The notes: generated by a model not told the origin, from the letters alone. A stretch of 64,000 nucleotides of DNA from Lasiodiplodia sp. COLG20 (GCA_009801085.1 VNWV01000003.1:3968001-4032000); one strand, 5' to 3'; positions 22,584 to 34,014 are shown, counted from the stretch's first letter. Numbers and translations are program-made.

Positions 22584-24288
22584 ATGGCTGGCACACTCGA
22601 ATGGCGCTCGATGGTCGCGAGAGACCAGGACAGGGCTCCGCCCAACTTCACTCCTGCTCAGATTCCGTTTGCGGGTAGAATGATATCAGTGAGTCGATGA
22701 CCCTGAACGAGAGCGCTCTCTTACTGACGAAAACGGCAGATGTTCATGTCATTGGTAACGCTCTGCGTGCTATCCGTTTGCATCATCCGCAGGGTGCAAC
22801 GCATCCACAACTGGCTTTCTCTACCGTTCGCCGCCTGGCTCATCATCATCATCTACGTCGACTCCTTCCTGTTCGTCTTCGTCACCGCTCTCTTCAAGGA
22901 TATCGGGCTCAACAGCAACCAAACAATATGCGAAGGCGCCATCCTGCTCTGCCTCATTTGTTACATGTCTACCAAGATCTTCATCTACTTCTTCTTGGTC
23001 GAGAAGGCGGTATGTGGCGTCTCTGTGCGTTTTTTGACTTCCGGGACTGACTCTGTTTCGTTTAGTACATCGTGCGTGGAAAGCATAACCCTCGGATGAA
23101 GGACAAGCTTTTTCTCTTCAACTGCTTCTTCATGATGCTCCCCTACACCGTCGTCGTCATCCTCAACTTCGTCTGGTAAGCAGCGAGCTCCACTCCTGAC
23201 ACACACCCAGCAACTAACCAATCCGGCAGGCGCATCGCCTACATCAACAAAACCGGCACGTGCATCATCGGCATGGAGAAGCGGGCGATGATGCCGCTCA
23301 TCACCTTCGACGTCGTCGTCAACGTGTACATGACGATCCTGTTCATCGTGCCGCTGCGCCAGCTGTACTCGTACAAGAACCGGCAGAACAGCACGCTGCA
23401 CACCATGGCCTTCCGCACCTTCGTCGGCAGCTGCGCCACCCTGACCTCCAGCGTCGGCAACCTGACCGTGCTGATGGTGCTCAAGGGCGAGCCGGGTTGG
23501 ATTTGCCTCTTGTGCTGCAACGCCGACAGTTCGTTTCCCCCCCTCCCCTCCCCCCACCCTCCCCCAGTCCGAAGCCTAACACTCCCACCACAGTCCTCTT
23601 CTCCGTCCTCGTCCTCCACTGGGTAACATCCGGCGACCGCACCGGCCAAACAACCGACCACTCTTACCCCAGCAACGCTCTCAACAACCCGGCCAACCAC
23701 GCCAACCTGCCCCCCAACGCCAACGGCTCCGCCGCCGGCCGCGCCTCCCGCAGCCTCTTCGGCAATTCCGCAAACAAGTCCCGCATCGCGTCGTCCGGCC
23801 CCATGATCGGCACCGAGACGCTGATGGCGCGCCACTACCAGGAAGCCGCCATCGCGGCTGCCGCGGGGTTCGGCAAGGACTGGCCGAACACGCTGAAGGC
23901 GGACATAGAGGCGAGCTGCGAGCCGGTCCACAGGAACAGTGCGGACGGCGCGATCGCGATGAATCGGATTGTTGTGACGCATGAGCGGAGGATGGTGGTG
24001 AGTGGGGAGGGGGGCGAGAATCGGAGCGCGAGTAGCATGACGTTGGGGCAGGAGCAGCAGAGGAGGGACGAAGAGCAGGAGAGGCAGAGGGAGGGCAGTG
24101 TGAATGATGATGGGTATGTGAGCGAGACGACGACGACGACCACGACGATCACGAGGGATGCGGGGCCGGTGGGTGGCGCGAGGTTCGTGCAGAGGCAGGG
24201 GAGTACGGATCAGATGGTGCAGAGGGAGGAGGATGATGAGGATGTCGATCTGGAGAGGGGCGAGCGCCGCCGCAGCCATCGCCGGTGA
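22584..24288 (+). CDS. Seven-helix integral membrane protein (GPCR-like topology)
   Basis: Five exons, 22584..22688, 22740..23009, 23066..23175, 23230..23528 and 23594..24288, give 492 residues; all introns are 51-65 bp and all junctions keep frame. Hydrophobic segments: about 33-50 (with SLVTLCVLSVCII), 62-88 (AAWLIIIIYVDSFLFVFV), 99-127, 137-160, 178-203, 218-240 and 248-268. Loops are short and basic at likely cytosolic faces (IRRVQRIHNW; LRQLYSYKNRQNS). The C-terminal tail of about 220 residues is hydrophilic, with Gln/Glu/Arg-rich and Thr-run segments. This matches the layout of a fungal 7TM receptor, with an extracellular N-terminus of about 30 residues and a long cytosolic tail, but I cannot assign it to a named receptor class. 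The family resembles uncharacterised integral membrane proteins of Pezizomycotina. A further coding-like tail lies just downstream (see findings). Confidence 0.72.
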
Positions 24289-25435
24289 ATGCGGGATTGT
24301 CGAATTGCCCTCTGACGGCAAAGCTTCCTCAAGTGGACGAAAACGCCATCCCCGAGATCGACAACGCCGACGACGAACGGGGCCCCGGAAAACACGGTTC
24401 AGCAAGATTGCTGTCGACGAGGACTTATCTCGATTCGGATCTCTTCCGTCCCGCTAGCAAAATTTCAGCGCCGGCAATGCGGCTCGAAGGATTGAGGCGG
24501 TGTTCCTGAGGGAACAGTCCGGCCTTGTCAGTCAGCTCCTCATCAGGAGTTTTTTCAGCCGCATGGCGTCATCAGCAAAAGCTCGGGAAGTGGAGGCCAA
24601 GGAACGACCCGACGGGGGTTACACAAACCTCAACGATGTCGGTGGTGACTCCGAGGAGCGGAAAGATTCGAGACCGAGCTGCGCCTCGCAACCATCCAAA
24701 CCTCCAGCGCGTGGCGAATGGAACTCAACAGTCCTGGAAACCAGGGTCAAATTCCCCCCTGTCAAGCTTTTGCGCTTTTACCATGGGCAGGGCTGGACCA
24801 CAGGTACTTCCGAAAGTCCCTTGTTCCGGATGTTTGTCCCGCATGTCTAGTACGTCATTCCCGAAGTCCAGGTCTCCTTAGCTCGACGCCCTTCACATGC
24901 TTCGGTTGGTACACCCTAACCGAGGTCGAGTCGACTGAACAAGCCCCCGCCGGGAAGTCCGAGTGTGGGAGGCAGATGTGTGGCTGTGTATATAGCAAGT
25001 CATGGTCTAGAGCCCGGAAGCTTACCAAGTAGGAAACGACAACGATCGTCTTTCCTCGTTGGAATGCTTCATGTAGTTGCACGTGAAAGGAAGTCATGTC
25101 CTTTTCTTCTATACCCAGCGTTCGCTCATCTTTTTCTTTCTTTCTTTTTTTTTTTTTTTTTGATATGTCAGCGTGGAGCAATACCCTTCTGAATCGCTGC
25201 ATCTAGACTGGTGGCGCACAGCGGTTTGTAAAAATTTTGTAACCTTGCTTCATCAAAGCCTTGTAGCATTTTTGTATACACGGTCCCTAGAACAGGACGG
25301 AAGAAGATACACGAAGAGTACATACAGATTCGACGTATCTACACATCAATATATACATAACGAATAAAAGGCTATACACATTCCCTCAACATCATGCCAT
25401 CAGTCATCACATTTTCCAATCCTCTCTCTCTCTCT
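24289..25435. other. Intergenic with short coding-like tail
   Basis: 24336-24457 (+) has a coding-like stretch broken by a frame change (see findings). From 24480 on nothing is recognisable. Simple sequence: a C/T then poly-T tract at 25131-25161 and a (CT)n tract at about 25423-25437 beside the esterase stop. Confidence 0.5.
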
Positions 25436-27108
25436 CTAGTACCACAGCGCCTTGTTCCAGTGCAGACACTTGTCGTTCGCCAGGTCGTCCTCCTCGAGGT
25501 AGAAGGTCGTGTTGAAGACGAGCGTGTTGGTGTCGTTGCCGTACTGCGGCCAGAACAGCTTGTCGTCGGCCCACTTGGTGTTGGGGTTGCCGGTCAGCAC
25601 GAACGACAGCAGGTACTTCTGCATGGCGACGGCCACCGTGGCGTTGACCGAGCTGCTGCCGCCCATGCCGCCGCCCATTCCGCTGGGAGCGCCGCTGGAG
25701 GTGGAGTTCGAAGAGCTGGTGGTGGTGGAGTTGGAGGAAGTGGTCGTGGTGGTGGAGGAGGAGTCGCTGAGCGAGTAGGTGCTGTACCAGTAGTAGCTCT
25801 GGTCCGTGCCGTGCGTCGCCTGGTCCAGCGCGACCATGGCGTTCCACGTGTTGTTCTTCAGGTACTGGGTCAGGGCGAGGTTCTTGCAGGTCAGGTCGAA
25901 CGACTGCTTCATGTCCGAGAAGCGCAGGCCGGGCTCGGTGTAGTCCGACTCGGGGTACAGCTCAAGCAGCTCGTCGACGACGTCGTCGGTGATGGCCGGG
26001 AAGAAGATGCGGAGGTAGGTCGAGACGTCGTCGGTCGTGTTGACGCCCGAGTAAGACTGGCCGTTGGCCTCGTGCTGCTCGTGCGAGAGGACGGCGGGGC
26101 CGTTGAAAGCGACGCGCTTCTGGTAGAACTGAGCTTCGTAGGTGTCGGCGATGATGTCGCCGTCGACGCGCGGCTGCATCTGGTAGTCGTACGTGTCGAC
26201 GATGTCGTCGGCGGCGGTGGTCAGAGTGTCGAAGTCGACGCTGCGCATGCAGTCGAGGTGGCCGCCATCACAACCAACGGCAGAAGAGACGTTCTGCCAG
26301 AACTGCTCGGCGTGGTGATGTCCGGCTCCCGGAACGAAGCCTCGGGGGATTGGTAAGCTTTACGTCTTTTTAAGAAGAAGTTCAAAGGGGATTTACCTGG
26401 AGACATGACATAAGCCTTCTGGAACAACTGCTCCGCATGTCCAGCAAACCGGGTCATCTGGAACATGACCTGCGAGCCACCAGCCGAGAAGCCAACAGCA
26501 GTGACATCCTCGGCATCGCCCCCAAACTCGCCGATGTACTTCTTCACCCACTTAAACGCATGCTCGACGTCCCAAACCGCCGTGTTCGACACGCCCCCCT
26601 CGTGCAAGAACGTCGGCCCGTTCGCCAACCCCGTCATGCCCAACCGGTAGTTGTACGCGACGTACACAAACTCCGTGCTGAGGTCGAACAGCCCCTCCGG
26701 CGTGTTCTCCGACTTGCTGCCGCCCGTGAAACCACCACCGTACGTCCACACCATAACGGGTAGCTTCTTGCCGGCGGAGTTCGCGGGCGCCCACACGTCG
26801 AGGTAGAGGCAGTCTTCGGCGGACGCGCAGTCGACGTCGGCGTCGGCGAGCGTGCCGTCGTTGACTTCGGTTTCGACGGGTGGCCACTCAGGCGCGGCCC
26901 AGCGCAGGTCGCCTGTGGGAACGGCAGCGAAGCGGATGTTTTGGTACTTGTAGTAGCCGAGCGACTCATTGCCGGCGGCCGCCGCGACGGTCGAGTAGTC
27001 GAGCGTGACGGTCGGCATGGCGGAGCTGGCGGTGCCGCTGGGGGTGGCCGTTTGGGCCGACACGGCGGAGGCCGCTAGTGGCACCAGGATGGTGGAGAGA
27101 GAACGCAT
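25436..27108 (-). CDS. Secreted type-B carboxylesterase
   Basis: Two exons, 27108..26397 and 26340..25436, give 538 residues; the 56-bp intron restores YVMSPG|FVPGAGHHHAEQFW, a standard block of the family. Residues 1-18 form a signal peptide with cleavage near VSA|QT. EDCLYLDVW (about 98-106) is the type-B signature 2, YGGGF (about 123-127) the oxyanion hole and GFSAGGS (about 206-212) the nucleophile elbow with Ser208. The His of QATHGTDQ (about 414) is the likely catalytic base. It should hydrolyse carboxylic esters outside the cell, perhaps lipid or plant-wall esters. Unusual: a Ser/Thr/Gly/Met-rich low-complexity insert of about 40 residues (429-468) right after the His block, probably O-glycosylated. 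The gene stands alone. Confidence 0.9.
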
Positions 27109-29506
27109 TTCAGGGGAGGAGGTTCAACGAATGGTGTAGGGATTGAACGAGAGAAGGTTTAGAAAATTAAGTGTATAGAGGAGAAACATGGCCATTGCCT
27201 TATATACAGAGTAAAAAGGAGAACACTATTCCGGCCGTGAGAGACGACGCGTACGACGGCCAAGGCGCAGTAGGGCCGCGTTTGCTGTCGACCTACTTTC
27301 TTCCGCCAGCCCTAAAGGAATTCTCCAGCCTTGGCGTTTGGGTTAAGGCGGTGCATGACGCATCGTGGTGGCGGGCCAGGCCGCGGACCGCGAGGAGCCA
27401 CGCTATACAGCAAATAGTTGCGATAGCGGCCGTTTTAGGAGGCGTTCAGCCAGGGCCGTCACGCCAAACGTCCGGCTACCGGCACGGAGAAACATTCAGT
27501 CTGACGAGTCGTCGTGCGGCAGAGCCAGATGGTGCTCTGCGTTCCGGAGTTTCTTGCTCCTCGACGTGGGTGTAGGTAGGCCTTCCCGTAGGAGGTTTCG
27601 CCGACACCGCTGCCCGGAGCTCGTAACGAGGGCCGAGTGGTTGGATACAAGCTCGACAAGCTTTCCCTGCTAAGGACTAAGATTCAGTGAGCACAAGGCG
27701 CAGTCGGAGACGCGGTGACGCGTTCTGTAATTAATACGGTTCGATGTGGTGCAGTCTTTTCACCTAGTTGTTATCCCCGCCTTCTCCGAGCTCGGGTCCG
27801 AGATCGCCTCGGAGATACATCTTGGACTTGTCTTTCTGTCGGCGTTTAGACTCTCTGGTATCACGAACTGCAGAAGGAGTATATATACTCATTGTTGGAC
27901 GGTGGGGCAATGTTCGAACGGAACTCAAGTTTTCCGTGATCCGACTTCATCGTCTTTCTCCACGGAGGAAGCTTGACGCGTAGATGACCGTGAAAAAGGG
28001 CATATGAACTAGCTATCGCCCTCGACAGCGTAATGAAACCGTTATTGAAGGTCTAGATATCCGAACCAGAGTGATATACGCACACAGAAAGAGATTTTTT
28101 TGATATACCGCTGTGCCTTGCATCAAAGAGCTGGAATTGGGGGATGCATGGCGGCCACGACTTTCGTATCAGGCCCGCCGCCCGACGACCGACGTCTATT
28201 GTGAGTTGGATGTGGGGGCCACGCGGAGCGGTCCATAGCGGCGTTATTACCTACATAGCCATTGGTCAGCTTCGCCGTTGTTTCATACATTATGTACTAG
28301 CGGGCCGGTCCGTGGGATTGCCCGGAAAGCTGCTGCACGATCCAGGTACGTACTCATCGGCAAGGATCACTCTGTTTCCGTGCACGGTAGCTTCTAGAAA
28401 ATATAAACCTTCTGTACCCCGTAAAAGATGCTAAACTTTCATTTTGCCGATAGTTGAAGTATATCTCTGGGCGTGGTTGCAGTATTTGAATGTAGGCAAA
28501 GGTACCTGGACTTTGGGTTCACTTATGTACCTACAGGACTTCTGAGGAAATTGGAATCTAATTACACGTTCGACCTACTTACTATACAATATTATAACAA
28601 AGTTGGGTGGCTGAAGCAAATGCGTTTGTTTACATACATACAGAGGGGTGCTGCAGCCGATAACCAGCGCGAAGAGTGGTAGGGCTCTAAAATATAGCGT
28701 AACCATACCCTAGCTCTACATCAGAAGAATAAACAGATGTAAGTAGTTAGATCTATCGTCCGGAAGTGTATGTCAAATTTTTAATTCGACATTATCGTCC
28801 GGACGATAGCTTCAACTACCTATAACATGAGCAAAAAAAAAAAAAAATCCACGCTAGCCATCAACTTTGGCATCCGACGCATCCTTTACTACATATATAT
28901 TTTTCAATTTTAACAGAAGCATTTAACATTACAGTGTGTCTCATAAAAGAAGATCCGACGATAGGACGAACTGTTATGGAAAGGAAGCAAAGAAACATGA
29001 TCAAACACGAGAATATGATGATAAGGCATCGTATTCTTACTGGTGGCAAGGGCTTTCCCCACCGCAAAATGTAGCTCGGAAATGCTGTTTACTGAATGCT
29101 CAGGCCTGACCCGCAGTGGTGGAGTATCGGAGATCAGGGCATAAGTACCGAATACAAAAGAGGAAGTACGCTGGGAGCTGTGGAGAAATCTCACTTTCTT
29201 TACCCGAAATGCAATAGCGCATTTCCTGAACGGGGCAAGCTCCACGGCTTTGATCGACAATTGCCGAGGTTAAATGAAGGAACGACCGCCCATGAACAAT
29301 ACGTCAATATGGAGCAGAGACGTCGTGCAGTTTCGTGTAAGTTAGTTGGATTCATCTTTGCCGTCAAGGAAACAGCTGGTTCTCTCTCCCTTTCATTTCT
29401 TTTGGTCCCATATTTCTGTGCGTGAACGCATGACCAGAGAGCCTCACTAGACCAAAGGTGGGGGAAGAATCGGTGATTTGTAGCCACATACGTTTATCCA
29501 TCCACG
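27109..29506. other. 2.4-kb intergenic region before the metabolic cluster
   Basis: No gene recognised. 27109-27250 holds the esterase promoter, with a tataa-like string at 27201-27205. 28000-29500 is AT-richer, with an A run near 28833-28846. A palindromic element at 28754-28808 is listed separately. Confidence 0.5.
28754..28808. promoter_or_regulatory. Repeated ATCGTCCGGA palindrome
   Basis: TATCGTCCGGACGATA at 28793-28808 is a perfect 16-bp palindrome; one half-site with its flank (ctatcgtccgga) occurs in direct orientation at 28754-28765. The core TCCGGA contains inverted CGG half-sites of the kind bound by Zn2Cys6 dimers. It lies about 700 bp upstream of the Zn2Cys6 gene start. Function as an operator is inference. 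Confidence 0.35.
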
Positions 29507-30923
29507 ATGAAGGGTGAGTAGGGTTCGCACAGGGGTCTTTAGCATTGGTGCTAAAATATCGCTAGGATGTTCTACATGCCGTAAGCGTCGAATCATTTGC
29601 GATGCCGACATACCATGCTGTAACAAATGTATAAAGAGAGGGCTTACTTGCCCCGGATACGGACCTCAACTCCGCTGGGTCGGTGGCGCGGCCACCCGTG
29701 GCCGACTGAGAGGATTCCAAACCCCAATGGTAGAGAATTCGTCAGCAGGGGAGTCGGCCATGTCACGTTGTGTTCAGCTACCGCCAATTCAGTCCCTTGG
29801 AGGCTCTTCTTTACAGGACTTGGTTGATTACTACGACAAAAATGTAGCTCCAATCATGGTTTGGATAGACACCGAGGACAATCTTTATCGAAACCATGTT
29901 CTCCCACTGGCGCATACCAACCCAGCAGTACGGCTTGCCGTTGCTGCAGTCGCTGCCCAGCATGCTGCCATGTTTCGTGGGGAACCCGATGTACCCGAGG
30001 ATATCCGGAACGAAGCAGTCTCCATGATCACAAGATATGTCAACGACGTCACAGAACAAGTCGCCAATGGATGCGACATTGGGCAGGGACTCGATACCAA
30101 CGCTGCCGAGTGGATACTGGCGTCCATGCTCGTTCTCTCATGCTACGAAATGGCTCACTCTGGCGCTCAGGCGGCTGACTTCCATCGCAAAGCTGCACGA
30201 TCGCTTGTGAACACCCTGTCCGGAACCGAGTGTCGGAAAAGCACTCTTTTCATTTCGTTGCAAAATATGTTGTCCACGTATGATATATTTGCAAGCACGA
30301 CTTCGTTTGATCTGCAAAGCATCCAGGATGCTATACTTCCACAGCACGATCATGATTCAGTCCCGAACGAGACAGTTCTCTTCTCGGACTATCTACTCCT
30401 CTTGCATGAGGTTACATTACTTTCACGACAGGGCCACGGTGCCAAAGATACCAGCCGTGACTGGAGAGCAGAATTTGAGATGGCAAGAGGGGCAACTCTG
30501 ATGGTTGCCGGAAGGCTTGCTATTAGCTCTACTCAGCAACGCCGCGATCTCATCCGTCTTGTCGATATCCACCACAACGCTGCTCTTCTATATGTCGCGA
30601 GATGTCTTGGACACGGCCATTACCATGAATCCCTGATAGCATTGTCAGATCTTAAGAGGCAGCTTCTGGCGTTGGAAAATATTTACCAATGGACTCAAAA
30701 TTTACCATGGCCTATCTTCATCGCTGGTATAGAAAGTTATGGAGATAGGGAGAGTCAGATTATCGTTTCTAACCTATATGGCATCATTCTGGAGGCAATT
30801 AAACTGAAACAATACTACCAAGTTTTGGACTTTCTCAATGAGTTCTGGTCTGGCAACGAGTCCGATTGGCAGATTCTAGCTAGAAAGTGGGAGGAACAAG
30901 GGAGAAGGTTGTTGGCATACTGA
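29507..30923 (+). CDS. Zn2Cys6 transcription factor
   Basis: Two exons, 29507..29513 and 29566..30923, give 454 residues. The first exon is just 7 nt (ATG AAG G); joining it gives MKG|GCSTCRKRRIICD, the standard start of this class. Starting inside the intron instead would require a non-ATG codon. Cys spacing is C-x2-C-x6-C-x6-C-x2-C-x6-C at about residues 4-29, the binuclear zinc cluster that binds CGG triplets. The rest is helical and matches the layout of the Fungal_trans_2 regulatory domain (DLVDYYDKNVAPIMVWID, NPAVRLAVAAVAAQHAAMF, ILASMLVLSCYEM). It is nuclear and probably the pathway-specific regulator of the dioxygenase, oxidoreductase and transporter genes just downstream; that link rests on position only. 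Confidence 0.85.
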
Positions 30924-31313
30924 GTAGCTTGTTTGTAGACAACACGGGTGCAGTCATCCGATGTGTGAAGAACCTTTTTAACATTGTTTGCTGGTAAACT
31001 TCCTTCCGAATCTGCAGGGATCAATATTCCTATCAACGTACTCGTCTTCGTTCTCTCCTTGTTTACCTATCTAGGAATGGCGTATTTCGGGTATCCCAGT
31101 CGATGGATCATGATCCGCATTCTGGATTTCTCCTGTCCTTTACCATTTTAGGTATGGTCGCTTGTTTCCGTTCGGGCAGTTCGGAAGAGAAACGAACGTA
31201 ACACCTCTGTATATATATCCAGACGGCAAAGAAGCTTGAAAAGAACAGTATACTCGTCGAGCTCCTCAGCTTAAATTTCATATTCACCTGACCTACTTAA
31301 GCCTACTATAGTC
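30924..31313. promoter_or_regulatory. Promoter region of the PhyH dioxygenase
   Basis: 390 bp. A tatatatat box lies at about 31210-31218, roughly 100 bp before the ATG. Inverted CGG-type triplets occur at about 31168-31183 (tccgttcgggcagttcgga), possible Zn2Cys6 contact sites. No gene inside. Confidence 0.4.
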
Positions 31314-32327
31314 ATGGTTGCTACAACAATGCCCACTATTGCCCGCTTCGATGCATCCGATCCCTCCACCACACCACAGAAGCTAGTTGACATCCTCAAA
31401 CGCGATGGAGGCGTCATCGTCGAAAACCTCATTACTCGAGAGCTTGCCGGACAGATCCGTCAAGATCTTAAAGAGCAATTTGAGAACGACATCCCCGACA
31501 AATACGGCCTTTTCCCAAAGACGACCCAGCGAGCTTCAGGTTTGTTGGGCATTTCCGACGCCTGCGTTGAGCTTGCATGCAACCAACTCTACACCAGCGT
31601 GGCCAACGCCTTGATCTCCTCAAGTCACACTTTCTGGCGAGGAGACCATCAAGTCACCGTCAGCGGAAAGCCAATCATCTCGTCAACGGTCGGATTTCGC
31701 ATCAATCCTGGAGGAACGCAGCAGGTTTTACACCGAGACGATTAGTAAGTCTATCACACCTCCATGCTCAAGTTCGCTACTCATACCCAGTACCAGCGAC
31801 TACCACCCGCATGATAAAGAACTACCTGTGATGATCGGCTGTGTGACAGCACTGACGAAGACGACGAAAGAGAACGGTGCGACCATTGCTATTCCTGGCT
31901 CACACCTTTGGGGCCCTGAAAGGCGACCGTTGGATGAAGAGGCTGTTCCTGCCGAGCTTGAAATTGGAGACGCCCTCATCTTTCTGGGGAACCTTTACCA
32001 CGCAGGGGGCGCAAACATCACCCAGTAAGTCCAAGTCTCCACATCGTTTCTTTGTTCATGTATGTGGCGGAGCCGGCCGCTGATTCTCGGAAATATCGTA
32101 GGAACGAGTATCGCGAGACTGTAGGGATCTTCCTCTGCAAGCCTACTTTGCGCCCGGCTGAAAACCAGTTCTTGATGGTCCCACTGGAGAGGGTGAGGAA
32201 GATGAAGCCCCAGGCACAGCGGCTGTTGGGTTACGGAGTTTTGGAGCCGGGGGTCGGCTTCTACCGATACCAGGATCCCATGTTGGCCATATTTGGAGTG
32301 GAGGATGAGGAGACGGTCTATATGTAG
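31314..32327 (+). CDS. PhyH-type Fe(II)/2-oxoglutarate dioxygenase
   Basis: Three exons, 31314..31744, 31797..32024 and 32102..32327, give 294 residues. The fold markers are FRINPGGTQQVLHRDD at the end of exon 1, giving the metal-binding H-x-D, and GDALIFLGNLYHAGGANIT in exon 2, giving the distal His; ENGATIAIPGSHLWG is the PhyH loop before it. R105-type 2OG ligands cannot be pinned without an alignment. The second acceptor is ambiguous: AG at 31790 or at 31796 both keep frame and differ by two residues; I chose the latter. The enzyme hydroxylates or desaturates a small molecule using 2OG and O2; fungal relatives act in catabolism and in secondary metabolism. It converges with the FAD oxidoreductase 226 bp away. 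A second in-frame ATG at 31329 is an alternative start. Confidence 0.85.
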
Positions 32328-32553
32328 TTTTCTGGTGGTTGTGAGAAGCGGAATTCGCAGTCGTCCGTTGCATACTTCATCTTCAGGGCAGTCATATTTA
32401 GTCTACTATCGATGAGCTGGTCATTCAATCATTCTGCCACATTTCTCTGCAAATAGGTACGAGTACTAATTGTTCAGTAAAAGGAGCTGAGCTGGCACCT
32501 ATTGAGCAGCCGATTTTGGGTCAGAAATTCCTGTTTCTAGTATATTTCAAACA

Positions 32554-34014
32554 CTACACTTCCTTCTTGGTGATACTTTCTTTGCTAAATTGGAAACATT
32601 CCGGAAGGCCAGTTGCTTCCCACGACTGGCCGGAGATGAGCTTAACCAGACCAGGGGCACAAGTGAACATTCTTGCCATTCCTTTAAACACGTAATCGAT
32701 CAGTAAGAAGATATTCGGAAAGACAGCAGAACTCAGGGAATACTCACCATGACCGTTAAAGCCAGCACAAATCCACTGACCCTCATATCCTTCAACAGGG
32801 CCGACCAACGGCATAGAATCTGGAGTCATCGCAATGATGCCAGTCCAGGAATGATCGAAACCTTCACCATGTCGAAGCGTGGGTGACCGCGCCATGTCCG
32901 AGAACTCCTTCGCGCTGTTCCTGAAAATCTCCTCACTGAACCTGGAGTCATCGAAAGTGATTTGGTCGAATGGCGTTCTCGGATCCCTGCTCCCCGTTCC
33001 TCCAAAAATGATCATACCGTCGGTCTGCCGCTGGTGGAATGAGAAGAAACAGTGGAGACCGTATCTCAAGGACATTGTATGATTGAAAATAGATCCGCCA
33101 GAGATAGAAGGAGTGGGGACAAAGGACTGGGCTTGCGCCTGACGCGGTGTCACGAACTCGGCCAATTCCGGGAGCAGTGCTGCCGCGTAGGCGTTGGTGC
33201 AGTGGACGACGGTCTCGGCAGAAATGATACCACGAGGTGTGTGGACGTCCCATCGCAGGCCGGTTTCAGCTGGTCCTTCGTGCTTGACAACTTTTGTTGC
33301 TGGGCAGTGCGTCCAGAGCCTGCATCCTTTGCTGATGGCATCGTTCAGAATCCACTGGCACAACTTGGCGGGGTGGTTCGATGCTGCAGGCCACTCGTAT
33401 GCGCAAAGAGCGGTGGGGATCCTCGTCTTGGCTTTCGCTTCGTCGCCCTCGTAGTATTTGACGTGGGAGACATCTCCGCCAGCGGCCTTGTATTGCGCGA
33501 TACCTTTGGCCTGGTGGTCGGCGAATTCTTGCGAAAGGCAAACGTCATATGTACTCGTGTAGTTGAAGTCGCAAGCGATATTGTTTGTTTCCACGAATTC
33601 CTTCACCTCCTCAAGCACGACAATCTCGTTTTCAAGGATCTTTCTGGCTTGTTCTGGTCCATGGATTGCGGAGAAAACAGGAAAGCCGCGGAAGGCGTCT
33701 GCAGCTAATGTCAGAAAGATAAATAAACAATAATTAAGCTTTACAGGCATACCAGGGCGAATGTGTCCCGCATTTCTACCGGTAGCACCAGAAACAGCCT
33801 CCCTGGCTTCGAGAATCACAATATCTTCTCCCTTGACGCCACTTTCAATCAACTTCCAGGCGGTCAGAGATCCTGCGATGCCAGAACCAATTATCAGGAA
33901 CTTGACAGAAGTCGGAACATTGGCTTGGCAATTTGCATTTAAGTGGGGAAATGCACGTGTTGTGCGGTGCCAGAATGACAGGCTTGGGGACGGGATTGGT
34001 AGTGACGGCTTCAT
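32554..34014 (-). CDS. FAD-dependent oxidoreductase, DAO family
   Basis: Three exons, 34014..33753, 33698..32748 and 32681..32554, give 446 residues. Both introns restore conserved blocks: GRNAGHIRP|DAFRGF and FNGHG|MARMFTCAPGL. FLIIGSGIAGSLTAWKL (about 39-55) is the Rossmann GxGxxG for the ADP part of FAD, and ILEAREAVSGATGRN is the strand-2 acidic residue plus second motif. VVHCTNAYAAALLPEL and MTPDSMPLVGPVEGYEGQW complete the DAO signature near the C-terminus. The family includes D-amino-acid, sarcosine and glycine oxidases, so a C-N oxidation is likely; the substrate is unknown. About 35 N-terminal residues before the FAD strand are basic and may be a targeting sequence. It is divergent from the Fen2/Liz1-type transporter and convergent with the dioxygenase. 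Confidence 0.87.
   Translation of the reverse strand: MKPSLPIPSPSLSFWHRTTRAFPHLNANCQANVPTSVKFLIIGSGIAGSLTAWKLIESGVKGEDIVILEAREAVSGATGRNAGHIRPGMPVKLNYCLFIFLTLAADAFRGFPVFSAIHGPEQARKILENEIVVLEEVKEFVETNNIACDFNYTSTYDVCLSQEFADHQAKGIAQYKAAGGDVSHVKYYEGDEAKAKTRIPTALCAYEWPAASNHPAKLCQWILNDAISKGCRLWTHCPATKVVKHEGPAETGLRWDVHTPRGIISAETVVHCTNAYAAALLPELAEFVTPRQAQAQSFVPTPSISGGSIFNHTMSLRYGLHCFFSFHQRQTDGMIIFGGTGSRDPRTPFDQITFDDSRFSEEIFRNSAKEFSDMARSPTLRHGEGFDHSWTGIIAMTPDSMPLVGPVEGYEGQWICAGFNGHGEYSLSSAVFPNIFLLIDYVFKGMARMFTCAPGLVKLISGQSWEATGLPECFQFSKESITKKEV

Noticed and set aside
23239..24405. Minus-strand frame of 388 codons over the 7TM gene
   Set aside because: Overlaps well-spliced sense exons and reads as low-complexity Leu/Arg/His.
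25394..26356. Val/Gly-rich plus-strand frame over the carboxylesterase
   Set aside because: Shadow of the esterase; no initiation context and repetitive composition.
29514..29565. N-terminal extension MSRVRTGVFSIGAKIS of the Zn2Cys6 regulator
   Set aside because: It would need a GTG start, and the stretch is a good 52-bp GT..AG intron behind an ATG exon.
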